NCBI GenBank assembly: GCA_030407085.1
Contig: CM059582.1
Coordinates: 26,363,001-26,427,000, forward strand
Length of the DNA stretch: 64,000 nucleotides
Source of the DNA: Trichopria drosophilae
Lineage: Eukaryota; Arthropoda; Insecta; Hymenoptera; Diapriidae
Direction: 5' to 3'
Made by a program: the position numbers and the translations under genes. Under the pieces are notes generated by a model. The model was not told the DNA's origin and did no database searches. It saw only the letters and a program-made list of their open reading frames with translations. Positions 48,001 to 61,200 of this stretch are shown one piece after another (positions within the stretch are counted from its first letter, which is position 1; the number at the start of each line of letters is the position of its first letter).

Positions 48001-49900
48001 CGTTTCCGGAGAAAATGGAAGACACATATTCGTCAGGGAATATAGTAATGATAATTTTTTGAGATTATATGCAACAATTATTATTGAGATTCATTGTCAC
48101 TATTAAGATTTTTATATGAGATGTGGAATAATCTTCGAATTACTGAAGTATCTTTTGAGGGCTAAGAAAAAATTTATTTTTGTTACTCATTTTAGGAATT
48201 TTATGATTATGTAAAATTGCCAGTGGAGTTCTATAAAGTCAAGTTAATCGACGAGTCAAAAAACCCCTTAATGTAAATTTTATAAAAATTGTGATTTGTA
48301 AAGAGTATCAGGTTTTATTAAAAGCCTGGTCTGATGTTAATCGTTGTCATTGGTTAATTAACATTTTTTAACAACAACTTACAACGAGTATTGTTATCTA
48401 TAATTATAGTTCTAATTTAAAATAATAATTATTTAATGCTTTTGTATATGCATATTCCGACCATTGAAAATTGTTTTTGCACAACATTGGATAATTAACT
48501 TAATTATTTTTCAACAAAGTAAATGAAAAAGTTGAGTTTATGACTAAAATTATTATTGTTAAGGGCTGCAGTTGTAAGTTATTAATTTACATTAGATCGT
48601 AATTACACTATTAACATGCAGATAATTCTTTATTTTGAATATTACCTGTCCATGCTGTACAGTATAATATTTTGAAGGAAATTCGTCATGTAGGGAAGGT
48701 GAATTTAAATTTCATTTTTTCCACTTCTCATTTCCGGTCATCTTTCTATTAAAAAAATTAATAAGATATGTCTTTTCATAATCCTCAAATCAGATTTTCA
48801 TGAGACACAAAATATAGCAATTTCACAATTGTCACTCATGCGTTAATTCGCCGGTGAAATCGCTTCGAAGAAGTTCCAGTACATATGGACATGACGACAT
48901 GATTTGATAAAAGTCACTTCATTGTCATGCAAGTTTCTCTTTCAGAAAATAATATGAAAGAGTTTTTTTATTAAAAAACGAAAGATATTGTAAGAAAAAT
49001 GTATCTTTAAACCAATTTTTGGATATTAGAAGCAAGAATTTAAGGGAGGAAAAATGTGGGTAAAGGATATTTTCTAACCTAATATCAGAACTGAGAAAAT
49101 GTTGCTTTTGGTAAAAATATTTAATCACAATCTTTAAACCCAAAAGGCAAATTTAGCCGGAAATTGAGGGACAAGCTTCTTTAATTAATTATTCATCTTA
49201 TTAATAATGAAACATTACATACATATGTTTTATTGTATCCTATTTTTATTGTTGTATTAACTGATTAGATGGTTTTTAAACACGATCATATTATTCATCT
49301 TTCTTAAAAATTAAATGTCAATTTCTGTGCAGTTTCTCAAAACAATTAGTGTTTTTTTAGTGAACATTACCATTGGGTAATTCTGCATACAAGAAAATTA
49401 ATGCAACATATTTACAATTGTAAAAGTAGTTAACAATATAAACGATAATTACATGTTCTCTGCTTAGTTTTAAGTTCATTTATTAACGATTTTACAGAAA
49501 ACACAAATAATACAGTTCCACGAAAAAATTTTGTTAGGCGATAATTTGATTCAGAGATAGATGGATCTTATCGAATTTTGAAAACGAATCCGGGGACCAA
49601 TTTGAACAATCGCTTCAGATTTTTCACGTATCGTAATCTCAAATTAACAAAAAGGATTTTTTTGATACAGGTCAAATTGTACAACAAATTCGTTTTCAAC
49701 TGCCAAAAGTCCACTATCTCTGTTTCTAGTTATGCCCAAAAAATTTGCTTGCAATCCTTTGTTTTTTTTTCGTGAAGTATATTCAGTAATTAATTATGCA
49801 GGAAAGCAAAACAAATTTATTGTGTGATACATTAAGGGAGTCATTTAAATTTTTGGTTACTGAAAACGAATTCGTTGTCCAATATACCCCACCTCGTCAA
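45034..49900. other. AT-rich intergenic sequence
   Basis: Contains an AT palindrome cluster at about 46715-46795 (repeated ATACTATA/TATAGTAT). A possible satellite fragment lies near 47750-47810 (ATCACGAGGCTGATATAAGC, then TTGGTGGATAATATG). No gene or RNA was recognised. Confidence 0.5.
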
Positions 49901-49908
49901 ATTTTTCA

Positions 49909-50176
49909 CGTACACAGAGAGAAAAAAAATTTTAATGGAACCACGAAACAATAGTAGAATCGATTGTAACCTCTGTGAGTAGTAGAATTAACTATATGTA
50001 AGGTTATAGTTGATATTTGAGGTTATGTACAAACTATTTAACAATCGGAAAATAGTAAATGGAACAAGTTTATTGTACCGTTTACCATGGAAATAGTTAA
50101 TGCAACGACTTTTTGTATTTATGCGTTTTACTATTACAAAAAGATATCGTTAACTATTTCCTTTGACTCTGTGTAT
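49909..50176. mobile_element. Palindromic mini-element, family B, copy 2
   Basis: Begins GTACACAGAGAGAAAAAAAA and ends GACTCTGTGTA, so the ends are inverted repeats. It shares two exact blocks of 20 or more bases with 28801-29084 (50008-50030 and 50046-50065) plus the internal GGAAATAGTTAATnnAA and ACTTTTTGTATT words. There is no coding capacity. Confidence 0.83.
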
Positions 50177-53100
50177 CCTAACCTCACATTGACAAAACGG
50201 ATATTTTTCAGATCAGATTAATCTGTTAAATGCAGTTTTTATTTTTGTAATATTTCAGGTTATATATTCGCTTCAAAAACAACAAAAATTATTCGATATA
50301 TAATTAAATTCAAAAATATTACTTGAGTGAAGAAAACATCACAGATTTCTTCTTTTTAGTAAATTTGAGTTACTTTAAATATTTTATCAATTGAAGTAAG
50401 TCTTTTTAAAGTAGACACCGAAAAATACATTTTCATCAAGTCAAGTTCATATGAAATATAAAGTACATGAACAATTAATTGACTATGGGAAACAATTTCA
50501 TTTAAATATTTAAAAAATATATTAAATTTTGTAAATTCAAAGAGATTATTATTTGATGGTATCGACTAATCGATTAGGTATAACGTGAAATCTTTTTGTA
50601 AAAACTACTTTTGAATATATAAAGTCCATAGTAAATAGACAAGATCGTAGAGTTTTGCAATATTTTTACTGTAAATGACAAAAATTTACTAAGACAAACG
50701 GTGAATAATTCCTGTTTTCTTGAAAAATTATGTGTAAATCGTATTACGTCTTAGAATTGTAGTAAAAGTAAGTACTCTAATTGCATGCGGACAACACGGA
50801 AGAATGTGGACGCTTCGTGTACAAAGTGTGTCACTCTTAGACAATAGCAGAATGTCTAAACCAGAAAATTACGCGCTTTTAGATTAGTGTAGATAAAAAT
50901 GCTGTTATTTTTTTAATGCCTTATTGCGCTAATTAGCATCGTAATAAATGGTGATATTTTAATAGATTTAAGAACAACTCGCCATTGATTTAGAATAAAA
51001 TTTAAACACCTACATACGCGATTGCCAAGCAATAAAGTTCTGTGATCAAATCAAATGAATTATAAATCTTAGTCCCTAATTATATCAGTTTTGTAGAGTA
51101 GTCAATCGTCAGCACCTTCATCTTCATCAGGGTTTTCGACCCGCACCCGTGTTACCAATTAACATAAAATTGTAAATTTGTTAGTTATAAAAACATCATT
51201 CATCATCAAACTGCATTTATTATTAAACTTCATTAAACTTTTATCTATAAAAAGTAAATTAATTATCGCCCTGCAGAGTTAATTAGTTTTAGATACAAAT
51301 ATGCTTTGGATATTATAAGGTTCATAATGCTACCGGAATATTCCAGATCATCAGCTTTGTTCCAATTCATACTTAATTGTTTTTTTTTCAGATGTTATAA
51401 AAAACTGATATAATAGACAGAAGAAAAATTACGTAGAAACAGCACAATTTGATAATAAAACGCTGGATGGATTAATTTTATCAGAAATTAGTGTCCATTC
51501 GTAGAATTGCAACAGATTCTTAACGCCGGATTTTCCAGTCTCTGAAATATATTAGTGGAATAAATTATTTTATATTAGAGATGGAATTTTGTATAAATTA
51601 CTAAGTTTCGGTGTAACAACTTTTTAAAATTTCTATTTTTTTTTAAATTTCTTTTCTTTCTGACAATAAGAAAATTGTCCGGAAAAATATATGATATTAT
51701 TTAAAATGGTTATACCATTTCTGTGACTAGTTTTAACAATATTGCATATCCAAATGTGTATAAAAATTAAAAATTTCTTATTCTTATAAAATCTTAAAAT
51801 AACAGAAGTAAATTACAAATATGAAATTCATATAAAAATTCCCCGAACGTCTTTTAAGCATTTCGCGGAAAAAAACTTTCATCTTGAATATTTGCCAAAA
51901 GTAAAGATGGTTAGTAATGAAAATAGAATTAATTACCGAAATTCCCTAACGTAACAATACGGTAAAAATAATTCAACATAAAAATACAAGTATTTTCAAA
52001 GCTAACAAATTACATAAATGATATTCAAAAGTTAAATGTATTAAAGTTATGCAAAATTTCATAATTTTGAAAAATCAGTAAATACTGGAACTCCCTTGTG
52101 AACGTTTTATTCCTGGGAAACAATTCATGTCTTATGTCTTAATTATAATGACTAGGCGGGATTTTCGATTGAGAACAGAGTACCCTAGAAAAGACCAGGT
52201 TTTGCGTATACTCTTCATCTTAAATTCACTTTCTCCTATTCATGACGGCATATATGGTCCTCTACTCATTTGCGGACGTAAGAATACGTCTTCAAATATT
52301 TCTTGAAATTATAAGAGGAATGATATTTACATTTGGATTGAATGTCTTGTCCCACATTTCTTTCGCAGATAAAAAACAAATCGAAATTCGTAAAAAAATT
52401 CATATTTTCATGACCATGTTCATTCATTTTTTTCCAGCATCTTTCAAACAGTTCTGAATTGTGCAGACGAGTTCATGATTTCCGAAAGAAATTAATGGAA
52501 TAATTGGCTAAAGTAAATTTATTAAATACCTTTAAATTTGTATTAATCATGATGACAGTCATTTATTGAAGTAAAAAGTGATATGGAAATTTTATGTAAG
52601 TTACTAACTGTACATGATATATCTCACAAATTTCATACGTCTTAGGTTAGTGTAAAAAGAACTTGCGCACAAGAAGACAAAAACACTTATGAAATTATTC
52701 ACGGATTCTGTGAATCTACTACTTAAGAATTAACTTATTTCATTTATCTACCGAAACGAATACAAATGTAATTTATTATTTGTTTCTAACGTCATAGATC
52801 CATCGACATGCGTCACAGATTTTGATACGTATGATTTGTTGAACCAATGCAAATTTTTGAAAGACGAATATATCTTATGTTGACATATATTAGTAACGTA
52901 AACGGCGATAACAATATTTTCAATAAATGATAAAAGATAACATGCGAAAAGAAGAGATATTAAATAAACAATTGTTGATTGTAGTCAAATTGTTATAAAT
53001 GATAAATTATTTAAAAAATCGATCGATTTCGTTCTGTTGGCAAAATTACACATAACGTTATATGTGATGGGGCAATTAATAGTTTTCGATGTGACGGTCA

Positions 53101-54180
53101 ATTAACTAAAAATAATAAATGTTAAACAACAATTTAATAAAAGATTTTTTGCTCGCTAGAGGGAAATAGAATCTAAAAATTTTAAATATAGATACGAATG
53201 TTACAAATTTAAAGTTCTGTCGTGATTATCATACAAAATTCGGCTATATACATTTTTATTACATTCTTCGTGTTTTCTACCGAAAACCAAAGAAATTTTT
53301 ATTAAATTGTGGATCAACATTTATTATTTTTAGTTAAATTACCGCCAGATCGAAAACTATTAATTACTTAATTTAAACTAAAGCGGTCGAGAAAACACTG
53401 TAGATCCATAACTGCAACTTTTGGAGATTAATGTTACATTTAGTACTACTCGAAAAATGATTCCCAATTACTTTACATCTTTTGTATAATAAAGGCAACG
53501 ATACTAAAATAAATTAATCTTTGCCCGGAAAATTACAAAAATATTTTTGTCTTGAATGGTTTTCAAAAAAGCAATCTGATTTCCCTTAAAAGTATTGAAG
53601 AGGAGATTAAAAGATCATTTTACACTCATGATATGAAAATATCTATTTCACAGCTAATTTATATACAAACATAAAAAAACAAAATGAAATTCTAATTAGT
53701 TTAATCGCATGTAAAATTAACAAATCATTTTAAGATGACAATTAAGTATGTGGTTTTGAGATATATGCTCGGAAAAAATAAGCAGTTGGTTTTACTAAAT
53801 AGTAGGATCTGCTACAACTATGGTTTTTAGTTAGTTTTAGATAAATAGATAGATAGTGAAAGAAAATAAAACTCACTCCTAGAAGAGTGAAAAATCACTC
53901 TCAATATAGATCAATTTCACTCTTTGTGAAAAATGGCTTAATTTTCAATCCAAGGAATTTAGAGAGTTACAATATAGTTATACTAACTAAAGAAGTAGTT
54001 TCTGGCTGCGTTTCTTTCAACTTTCCACCGCTATAGTTACATTTGTAATGTACATTTTTTTCATTAGTAGAACCAAGCAAAATATGAATCACGTGACATT
54101 TCCTTAAATAAAAATTACATTGCAAAATTGTTAAAAGACGTTACGAGTTTGAAAATGTGTCAGATAAATTATTACAAACC
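50177..54180. other. AT-rich intergenic sequence
   Basis: Two slightly GC-richer patches (about 50780-50880 and 51100-51160) have no open frame. At 53790-53960 there are ACTAAATAGTAG and repeated CACTCT/AGAGTG words that may derive from mini-element family C. No gene was recognised. Confidence 0.5.
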
Positions 54181-54182
54181 AG

Positions 54183-54475
54183 AGTAGAAACTTATTAAGG
54201 TCTTGATTAGGGTCTGACCACATTCGTTACATGCCTGATCAAGGCCTTAATAGATTTCTACTTATTAATTACTTATTGTAAATATAAACTATTTATATAC
54301 ATTTATCAAATTCTGCGTGTTGCGAATATGGCATCTAAATGTCATATAATCTACATAGTAGAAGGATGGTTAAAGGATATTTGATAAGAAAACCCGACTA
54401 GACATTTATTCAGGCCCCAGGGACTGATGACCACAGCGTTACGGGCCTGATCAGTTCCTTAATAAATTTATGCTC
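54183..54475. repeat. Two related hairpins about 210 bases apart
   Basis: Hairpin 1: AGTAGAAACTTATTAAGGTC (from 54183) pairs with CCTGATCAAGGCCTTAATAG and following bases (54234-54262). The second, 54405-54475, is more degenerate. They share, in the same order, GACCACA, CGTTAC, GCCTGATCA, TTAATA and ATTT (54216-54257 against 54429-54470), loop included. Confidence 0.7.
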
Positions 54476-57300
54476 GGGAACCTTACGAATAGCAAAATTT
54501 AAAAATGTCATAAAAATCGAAGATAAAGTTAGTAATTATTGTGATTTGCTACTATGTTATATTAATACAGCATTTATATGTTTTAAGATAAATAATCGTA
54601 TCAGAAATTACATTCACACAAAAAATCTGCTGAAACCAATCTGATTCAGCCTATATAGGTCAATCAACAAGTCCGAATAAAACGAAACCCGAAATTGTGT
54701 CAAATTTGTGGTCGGGCCTCGAGAAATATTCGTGAAACAGGTTTCGCTGTTTCCTGGTTGCGTAAACCGATCATTCACATCGAACCGTTATAAGGTACTC
54801 AAAATAACATAATGCAAACTTGAAATACCTAATACATAACATACTAAAATGTGCGTTACTTCAACGTGTTGTTATTACGTATTTACTTGCTCTAAATGAA
54901 ATTTTAATACACATTTCATGTACACTAGATGTATGAAATTGAAGATAACTGTAAATTGAGACCTGCAAAAATAATTTGTCAAACGACTTTTCTTAAAGAC
55001 TCAAACTTCCATCTTATCACTAGTTAACAGTCTTTCAAAAATGAATGTATCTGAATTTTTTCAAGAAAATGAATCTCTATAACTTTACCCAACGAATTTT
55101 TTACCAGATCACTAGAATTATTCAGAAATTGTGAAAAGTAATATTTGTTTTAATATAAATAGAGATGTTTGACGTTAGTTTTACAAAAATTGTACGTACA
55201 GTTATGGAGAATCGGTTTTTCGAGAAAATAAGCCGTCTCTTGATAAAACTGATTCATTTTTTAAAAATTCTTAACTGTCGAAAATTTGAGCCATCAATAA
55301 AAGTTGTTTAACAATTGTTTTCGCATGTGTCAGCTTTTTTTTAAAGAACATTTAGCCTTCTCTCGTCAACAATATAATTAATAATGCAAAATTAATTTTT
55401 TAGAAATGGTATTAAATATTTTTCTTAAACATACTATGTATATTCCTTGGTACTTATACTTTAGTAGCTGATTATGAGATTTCAGTAACACGCAGGGTAA
55501 TTAAATTTCAGTAGCATTTTTGTTAATGTGTTTGCTTGTAACCATTTAATGGCCTCAACAAGTAATAACATTCATCACCGTCAGTTGCAGTAAATAAACA
55601 ATTATAGTAATGCAATTACCTAAAAATAGAAAATATACCAAATAACGAAAAATAAATGCGATATGACTTTATGGTTGTTACAGTAATTAGTGAAAATAAT
55701 TATCTCAATAGGTTTTTTCGTGTAAAATAGGCAATAAAAAACATCACCGTTTTAAATACATTAAAAAAGTTAAATTTAATTTCAAAGTATTAAAAATTGA
55801 ACCCGGGGTCAATTTTAATTTACAATTTTTTGGATTAAGTAATCTATTCCAAATCAAGGATAATAGTAATGGTTTACTCCGTATGATTCATGATATACAC
55901 TTTATATACAGGTATATTTTATATATTTAATATTGATGTTATTAATTCAACAAAAATTATTTTGTAAGGCCCTATTTACCGTCCGTTAATATATAAATAA
56001 ATTATAATACTCTATTACACGTTATTTGACTGAGCAAAACTTTTTTTAAGGTGAACATTAATAAATAACACAGCCAAACAGAATGTTGTTTCCCTATTCC
56101 TTAAAAGTCGATTCTGATAGGATTTTCGCTCCAGAATCCTAATATGATCGACAACATAGCCAATTGGGTCTAGCTTTTGTGAGGTTGGGAGGTACTAATA
56201 AACAATTTAAACGTAGAAATTAACGATAAATAGTTGTAAAATAATTAAAAGTAAATAGATTAATTCCCAATCCTAAATTAAAAAGAAATAGCGATGATTG
56301 GTAGTGCGAAAGATAAGAAAAAGCATTATTAAAGCATTACATAGAGAGTACTGAATTTCCTCTAGAAGAGTGTTTAAAAAATCTGGATCCAAAAAGTAAA
56401 CAGAGAATCTAGCAGAAGGCAAGAGCGATTTACCGAGACTATACTCACCGCTAGTCAATTTAAAACTAAAAGATTTAATGCTTTGGTTTTAAAATCTGGA
56501 TTCGGGCATTGACTTTTTACATGGAAGTTTCCGTAATGTTTTTCTTCCGGAAATTCCATGGAAGAAATTGGACAACTTCTTGGCTTAAGATTACCTTAAT
56601 TATAAGTCTATCGAAGAGTAAGATTGAAAAAAGTTCATTTTGCTATAAATCATTTTCGGGGTATAATAGCTAATATTCAGGTTTTATATTCAAATAATAA
56701 TTTTATTAAGTAGGTGACGAATAAATCAAAATAAAAAAAATACCAAGTGTAAGTGAATATGAATATGTGGTATATTATATATCTTACTGGCAGAATTAAG
56801 AAGTTTTAAAGAGCACTGTTTTAATACTAGAATTTAAATGAAGAAATAATACTGTTTATTGAAGTAAATGTTTATTTGAGTAGAAACATTTTTTAAATTT
56901 AAATAAGACTTGTTCAAAACAGGGAACATTTTTTTAATATAAACAAATTTTGTTGAATACATTTTTTACATTTCAAGTAGTTTATCATTAATGAACAATA
57001 AATCAACATTGCAGTATTCTAACAGCTACCCATGAATAACATTTACATAAACACTAATGGCAAAAACATTGTACACACTAAGATAACACTACTACTAAAG
57101 TCTTCGTGGTATCATATGAAAACCTACGATTAATACCGCAGTTTTAGTAGATGGACTAAACTGCATACGCGTGATCAGAGTTAAAATATAAAAGTAAAGT
57201 AATGAAAATTGTCTATATTCACAGTCGGTCATAATGATCTATGCACTTAAAGTTGGAGAAATGGTTAAAACGAAAGATATTCGAGATATTGGCAGACACC
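54476..57300. other. AT-rich intergenic sequence, nothing recognised
   Basis: The minus-strand frame 56273-56458 has no recognisable domain. No RNA gene, array or promoter was supported. Confidence 0.55.
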
Positions 57301-57344
57301 TAACTCTATAACTAGCTTTAACCTTGAAACTATATTTCTCAAAG

Positions 57345-57705
57345 TTATTTGAAGGTCAGAGTTTTTTTTAATTAGAACACCTAAATTTGACCACATAATC
57401 GGAACGGAAAATTTAACGCCCTTCGTCCTTCAAATAACCCTAAAAAATAACCTCAAGGTCAAAAATGCTGTCACGAGCTTTTTACAATGTTTATTCCGTC
57501 GAACAATTGAATGAAACCCCTGGCATTTATTTACCATCTTACTTTAAATTGTCCTTCACAAGGTCACGAAAGTAAACCATTAGCTGTCGTTTCAGATATA
57601 AAATTTCCAACTCTTTTCGAATGCGGGGTCCAAAATAAGGGTTTTCATTACAAAAAAAATTGTGACCTTCACATAATCTTGATAAGTAGCTTCAAGGTTA
57701 TAGAT
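57345..57705. promoter_or_regulatory. Cluster of AAGGTCA half sites
   Basis: GAAGGTCAG (57351), CTCAAGGTCAAA (57452), CACAAGGTCACG (57558) and, inverted, GTGACCTTCAC (57661), plus CTTCAAGGTTAT (57691). TCAAGGTCA is the known half site of FTZ-F1/ERR-type nuclear receptors. The words are spaced about 100 bases apart, so they could equally mark a decayed tandem repeat. Confidence 0.3.
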
Positions 57706-57884
57706 AATTACAAAGTTACATATTGGTGAAAAACTTAAAATTTAAAAGTTCTATACGTAAGGACATAATATAAACAAAGGAAAATTAAGGAACAAAATCT
57801 GATTCTGAGAATTACTTAAATTAAATAAGGAAACATGTTATTATTTACGTGATAAAATGTTTAAAAATATGTAGGTAGATTGGT

Positions 57885-58125
57885 AAGAGGCGAGTCAGGC
57901 ACGCGTATCGGTTAGGAAGTATGCAGATTTGAGGCCAATTCGTCGATTACGAGTCTGACATTTTAACAAAACCATTGCGACTTTCAAAAAACGGTACCCG
58001 ACTCGCGGACGTTAGCCTAAAAATGGATCGTAGTCGAAAAGTGTGCGATCGTCTAGAAAGTAACGGTTCTTATTCGAAAGGATGCTGCGAAGATTCGAGC
58101 AACGTCCGATCTCAGGTCGAGACAA
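57885..58125. other. CpG-rich patch
   Basis: About 240 bases dense in CG dinucleotides (GGCACGCGTATCGG, ACCCGACTCGCGGACG, TGTGCGATCGTC, ATTCGAGCAACGTCCG), in sharp contrast to its surroundings. It includes a GATTACGAGTCTGACATTTT segment that resembles part of the 121-bp satellite, so a repeat origin is possible. A TATA box follows 50 bases downstream. Confidence 0.5.
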
Positions 58126-58175
58126 ATTTATTTGGCATATTTATGTCATAAATCATTCGGCCCACGTTTCGATAT

Positions 58176-58212
58176 TATATAAAAGATCATTATCAATCTC
58201 CAATTCCATCAA
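58176..58212 (+). promoter_or_regulatory. Candidate TATA promoter after the CpG-rich patch
   Basis: TATATAAAAG (58176-58185) is followed 25-35 bases later by initiator-like TCTCCAATT and CATCAAAGA. The first ATG downstream opens only an 18-codon frame. The RNA product is unknown. Confidence 0.25.
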
Positions 58213-61200
58213 AGACTACAGTAAACAATGATTTGTTTAATAAATTCACATACAAGAGTTTTTCACAAAGTCATTGTGTTTTGAAAATGGGATAATTTGA
58301 TGATCGGTATCGTTGTTAGTTTAACGTCATCATATTGAATGTCGCATTCTATAACATATCTTAATAATTTTTTTTTGTTAAAATGTCTTTCGTAAAACAA
58401 AACTTAATGAATATTTTGATGGAAAGTCTTTTTCATGTAAATGCAAAAAATCTATAAGAGAAAAATGATTACGACAGTCAGAATAAATGATATGAATTAA
58501 ATCGATCATTAGCGTTATATTTCAAACAAATAATATCTGCCTAATATACCTGTAGTATTCGGTCCTATTTAATAGGACAATATTTACATTTTATAATTAG
58601 AAAATAAAAAATTCTTAGGCTAAACTTCGGCATATTTAACTTAACTTGTTTGAAAATGCTGGCAGCGCCATCGCTTTTTAGGATCAAAAATACTTTGAAC
58701 ATTATACTTCGCTTATTAAAAGCGAAATCATAGTTGAATAGTGTTATTAATATAACAACATATAAATACAAATCGTTTGCATTTTTCTATTCTAATTAGT
58801 AACTTATTACTTAGTAAGTTTATTATCTGCTATTCCAATAACAACAAATTATTTCTTGTTCAAATTCAAAACTACTAGTATGTGGATAGTACTAAAAGAC
58901 GTATAAATATAAATTGTTACTATAAATAACAGCAGTTTTTTCCTTCATGAAAATCTACCTGCAAATGTTTATCGTAAATTTTACATTTTATAAAAGTTTC
59001 TTTAGTGTAACAAACTACTTGTTTTAAAGCGTCCTAATTAATTGCAATTAATATTAATACAATTGTATATTTGGATTACTGTACAATATTTACATGAACC
59101 AAGTGAGCTAAGAAAGTCAAATAAATTTTAACGCTCCTCTATTATATACTGAATAAAATAGCGTTATTTAATTAAGAACATGAAATTTTCAGTGTTACGT
59201 TAGGTACCAATTTCAGTTCCAGATGCTGTAACTTTGTTGGCAAAGAACGAAATAATTCCATCAAATCATGAATAATAGTTATATCATTATGGAACGCATT
59301 GAAGGCTATACAAAAAAGATGTTCCCTTAATTCAGACCAAATGAGATGTCAAAAGTAGTGTTATTCATTATATTTGAACATTGAAAATTTCAGCTGTTGT
59401 ATAGATGGCGGCGACATAAATGCAACTTTTTAAAATAGTATTTGTTGTTTATGAGTAGTCGAACATAATCAGGTCTTAACGAATAATGTGTTACCAGAAA
59501 TAAAGAAAATATCACATCTGTTATCACCCCATGTTTCATCGTGAACGGCTTAAAATTTAGCCATTTTTAGTAGCACATCGATAGAATAAAATATAGCAGG
59601 TTGGAACTCTGCGTGATCATTTAAAGATACTATATCTATTCTTATATAAAAATGACAACTTAAAATTGCAGATTGTAACGTCTATAATTTAAAAATCCAT
59701 GCATGTATATAATATTATATATAATACAGGGTGTTTTAATGCTTACAACGGAAATGAGTGCATAAATGATATTCATTAATGATACTATACCATCAAAACA
59801 ACGATGAAGAAATAAAATGAAGAAACTTTAATTTTTATAATAAAAACTTTAATTGTATATAATAATTACAGATTGTAATTTTTGATTAAAATAATGACAC
59901 TATTCACATAATGTCTAAATTTACTTCAGGAATTGCAATTTGCAGTTGCAATAACTTTTTGAAACTGATTTTTATTCGAGAATATGGAGAAATTATAATT
60001 AAATATTATCCTTTATTACGTTTGGAGCATAAACCATCTGTTGGGTACCCTCTAAATATGTTGATTTAGCGAAAAATTCTAATCTATAATTTTGAATTAA
60101 AAAACGTCAGAATTATCAAAGTAGTAAAACTTTCAGTTGAAAATTGTATTATTGTATTAGCAATTCTTTATTAAAAAATATAAATTTCTAACTATTGGAA
60201 TGTTAATCATAAATGAATGTTGCGTTCATCACTCCGAAAGATTTAGAGTTGTGACTGCATTTCACTCAAGTTTACGGTAACCAGTACTATAGTATAGTTA
60301 ATTTTACTATATGCTTATATATTACTGCAAAATTAATAAATAGAATAGCAAAAATTTTCTAACAAAATGTTCTTCCGTGCACATAGTATATCTTTATAGA
60401 CAATGTAATACTTTTATCAAAGAAAATACTGTTTTATTCTAGTTGTTATTTCTTATACTATGAATGCCAAAATTGATATATTTTCAATATTTTAAAGTGT
60501 TAAACTGTTAGACAAACAAGGTTTAATTATACGAAACTCTCAGGTTATCAGAAAATGGAATAAATAATTCTCACCTCATTTATTTTTGCATACATATATA
60601 TTATATATGACTTCAATTCAATTAACTGCAGAATGAAATTACAGCATAGTTATCTTAGATCTTGTTGAAAACAATATCTGACTATAATAAAGTTCATTGA
60701 TACAATTCAAACTCAATACATATGTTTTTATTTTGAATTATGCACTACTGAAGTATTCTAACGGCTACTAGTTGATGAAATCACTCCCGTTTCTTATAGC
60801 CTAATGAAAAATCGATTTGGATGGTTATTCATAGATTTCCTTCCTTTTCTTATTTGTGACGCGTTTGTGTGCAATATATGCAAGATCGAGAAGTGGATGC
60901 ACACGTGAAGCATCTCCAGCAGCCTTGAGAACAATTCACCCGCAAGCCAAGGCGACCTGTTACGACTAATTTAATTTACGTTAGAATTACTTGTGTTTTT
61001 TCTAACTGCGAAAAGAGTTTCTTTTATTTAAATACCTAAGAGAAAAGTCAATTGCACGAATCCGAAGAGCAAACATTTGTAAGAAAATTGTCGTTTACAA
61101 GTTGTATCTTCTTTTCTTAGTTTTTATTAGTTTGGTTGTGATGTCTAAAGAGTAGAGTATTTTTGTGTTAATATTTACTGTAGAGGTAGAGAATAAACGT

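Noticed and set aside
59726..59745. TACAGGGTGTTTTAA, resembling a transposon terminus
   Set aside because: No inverted partner end or target duplication was found nearby.
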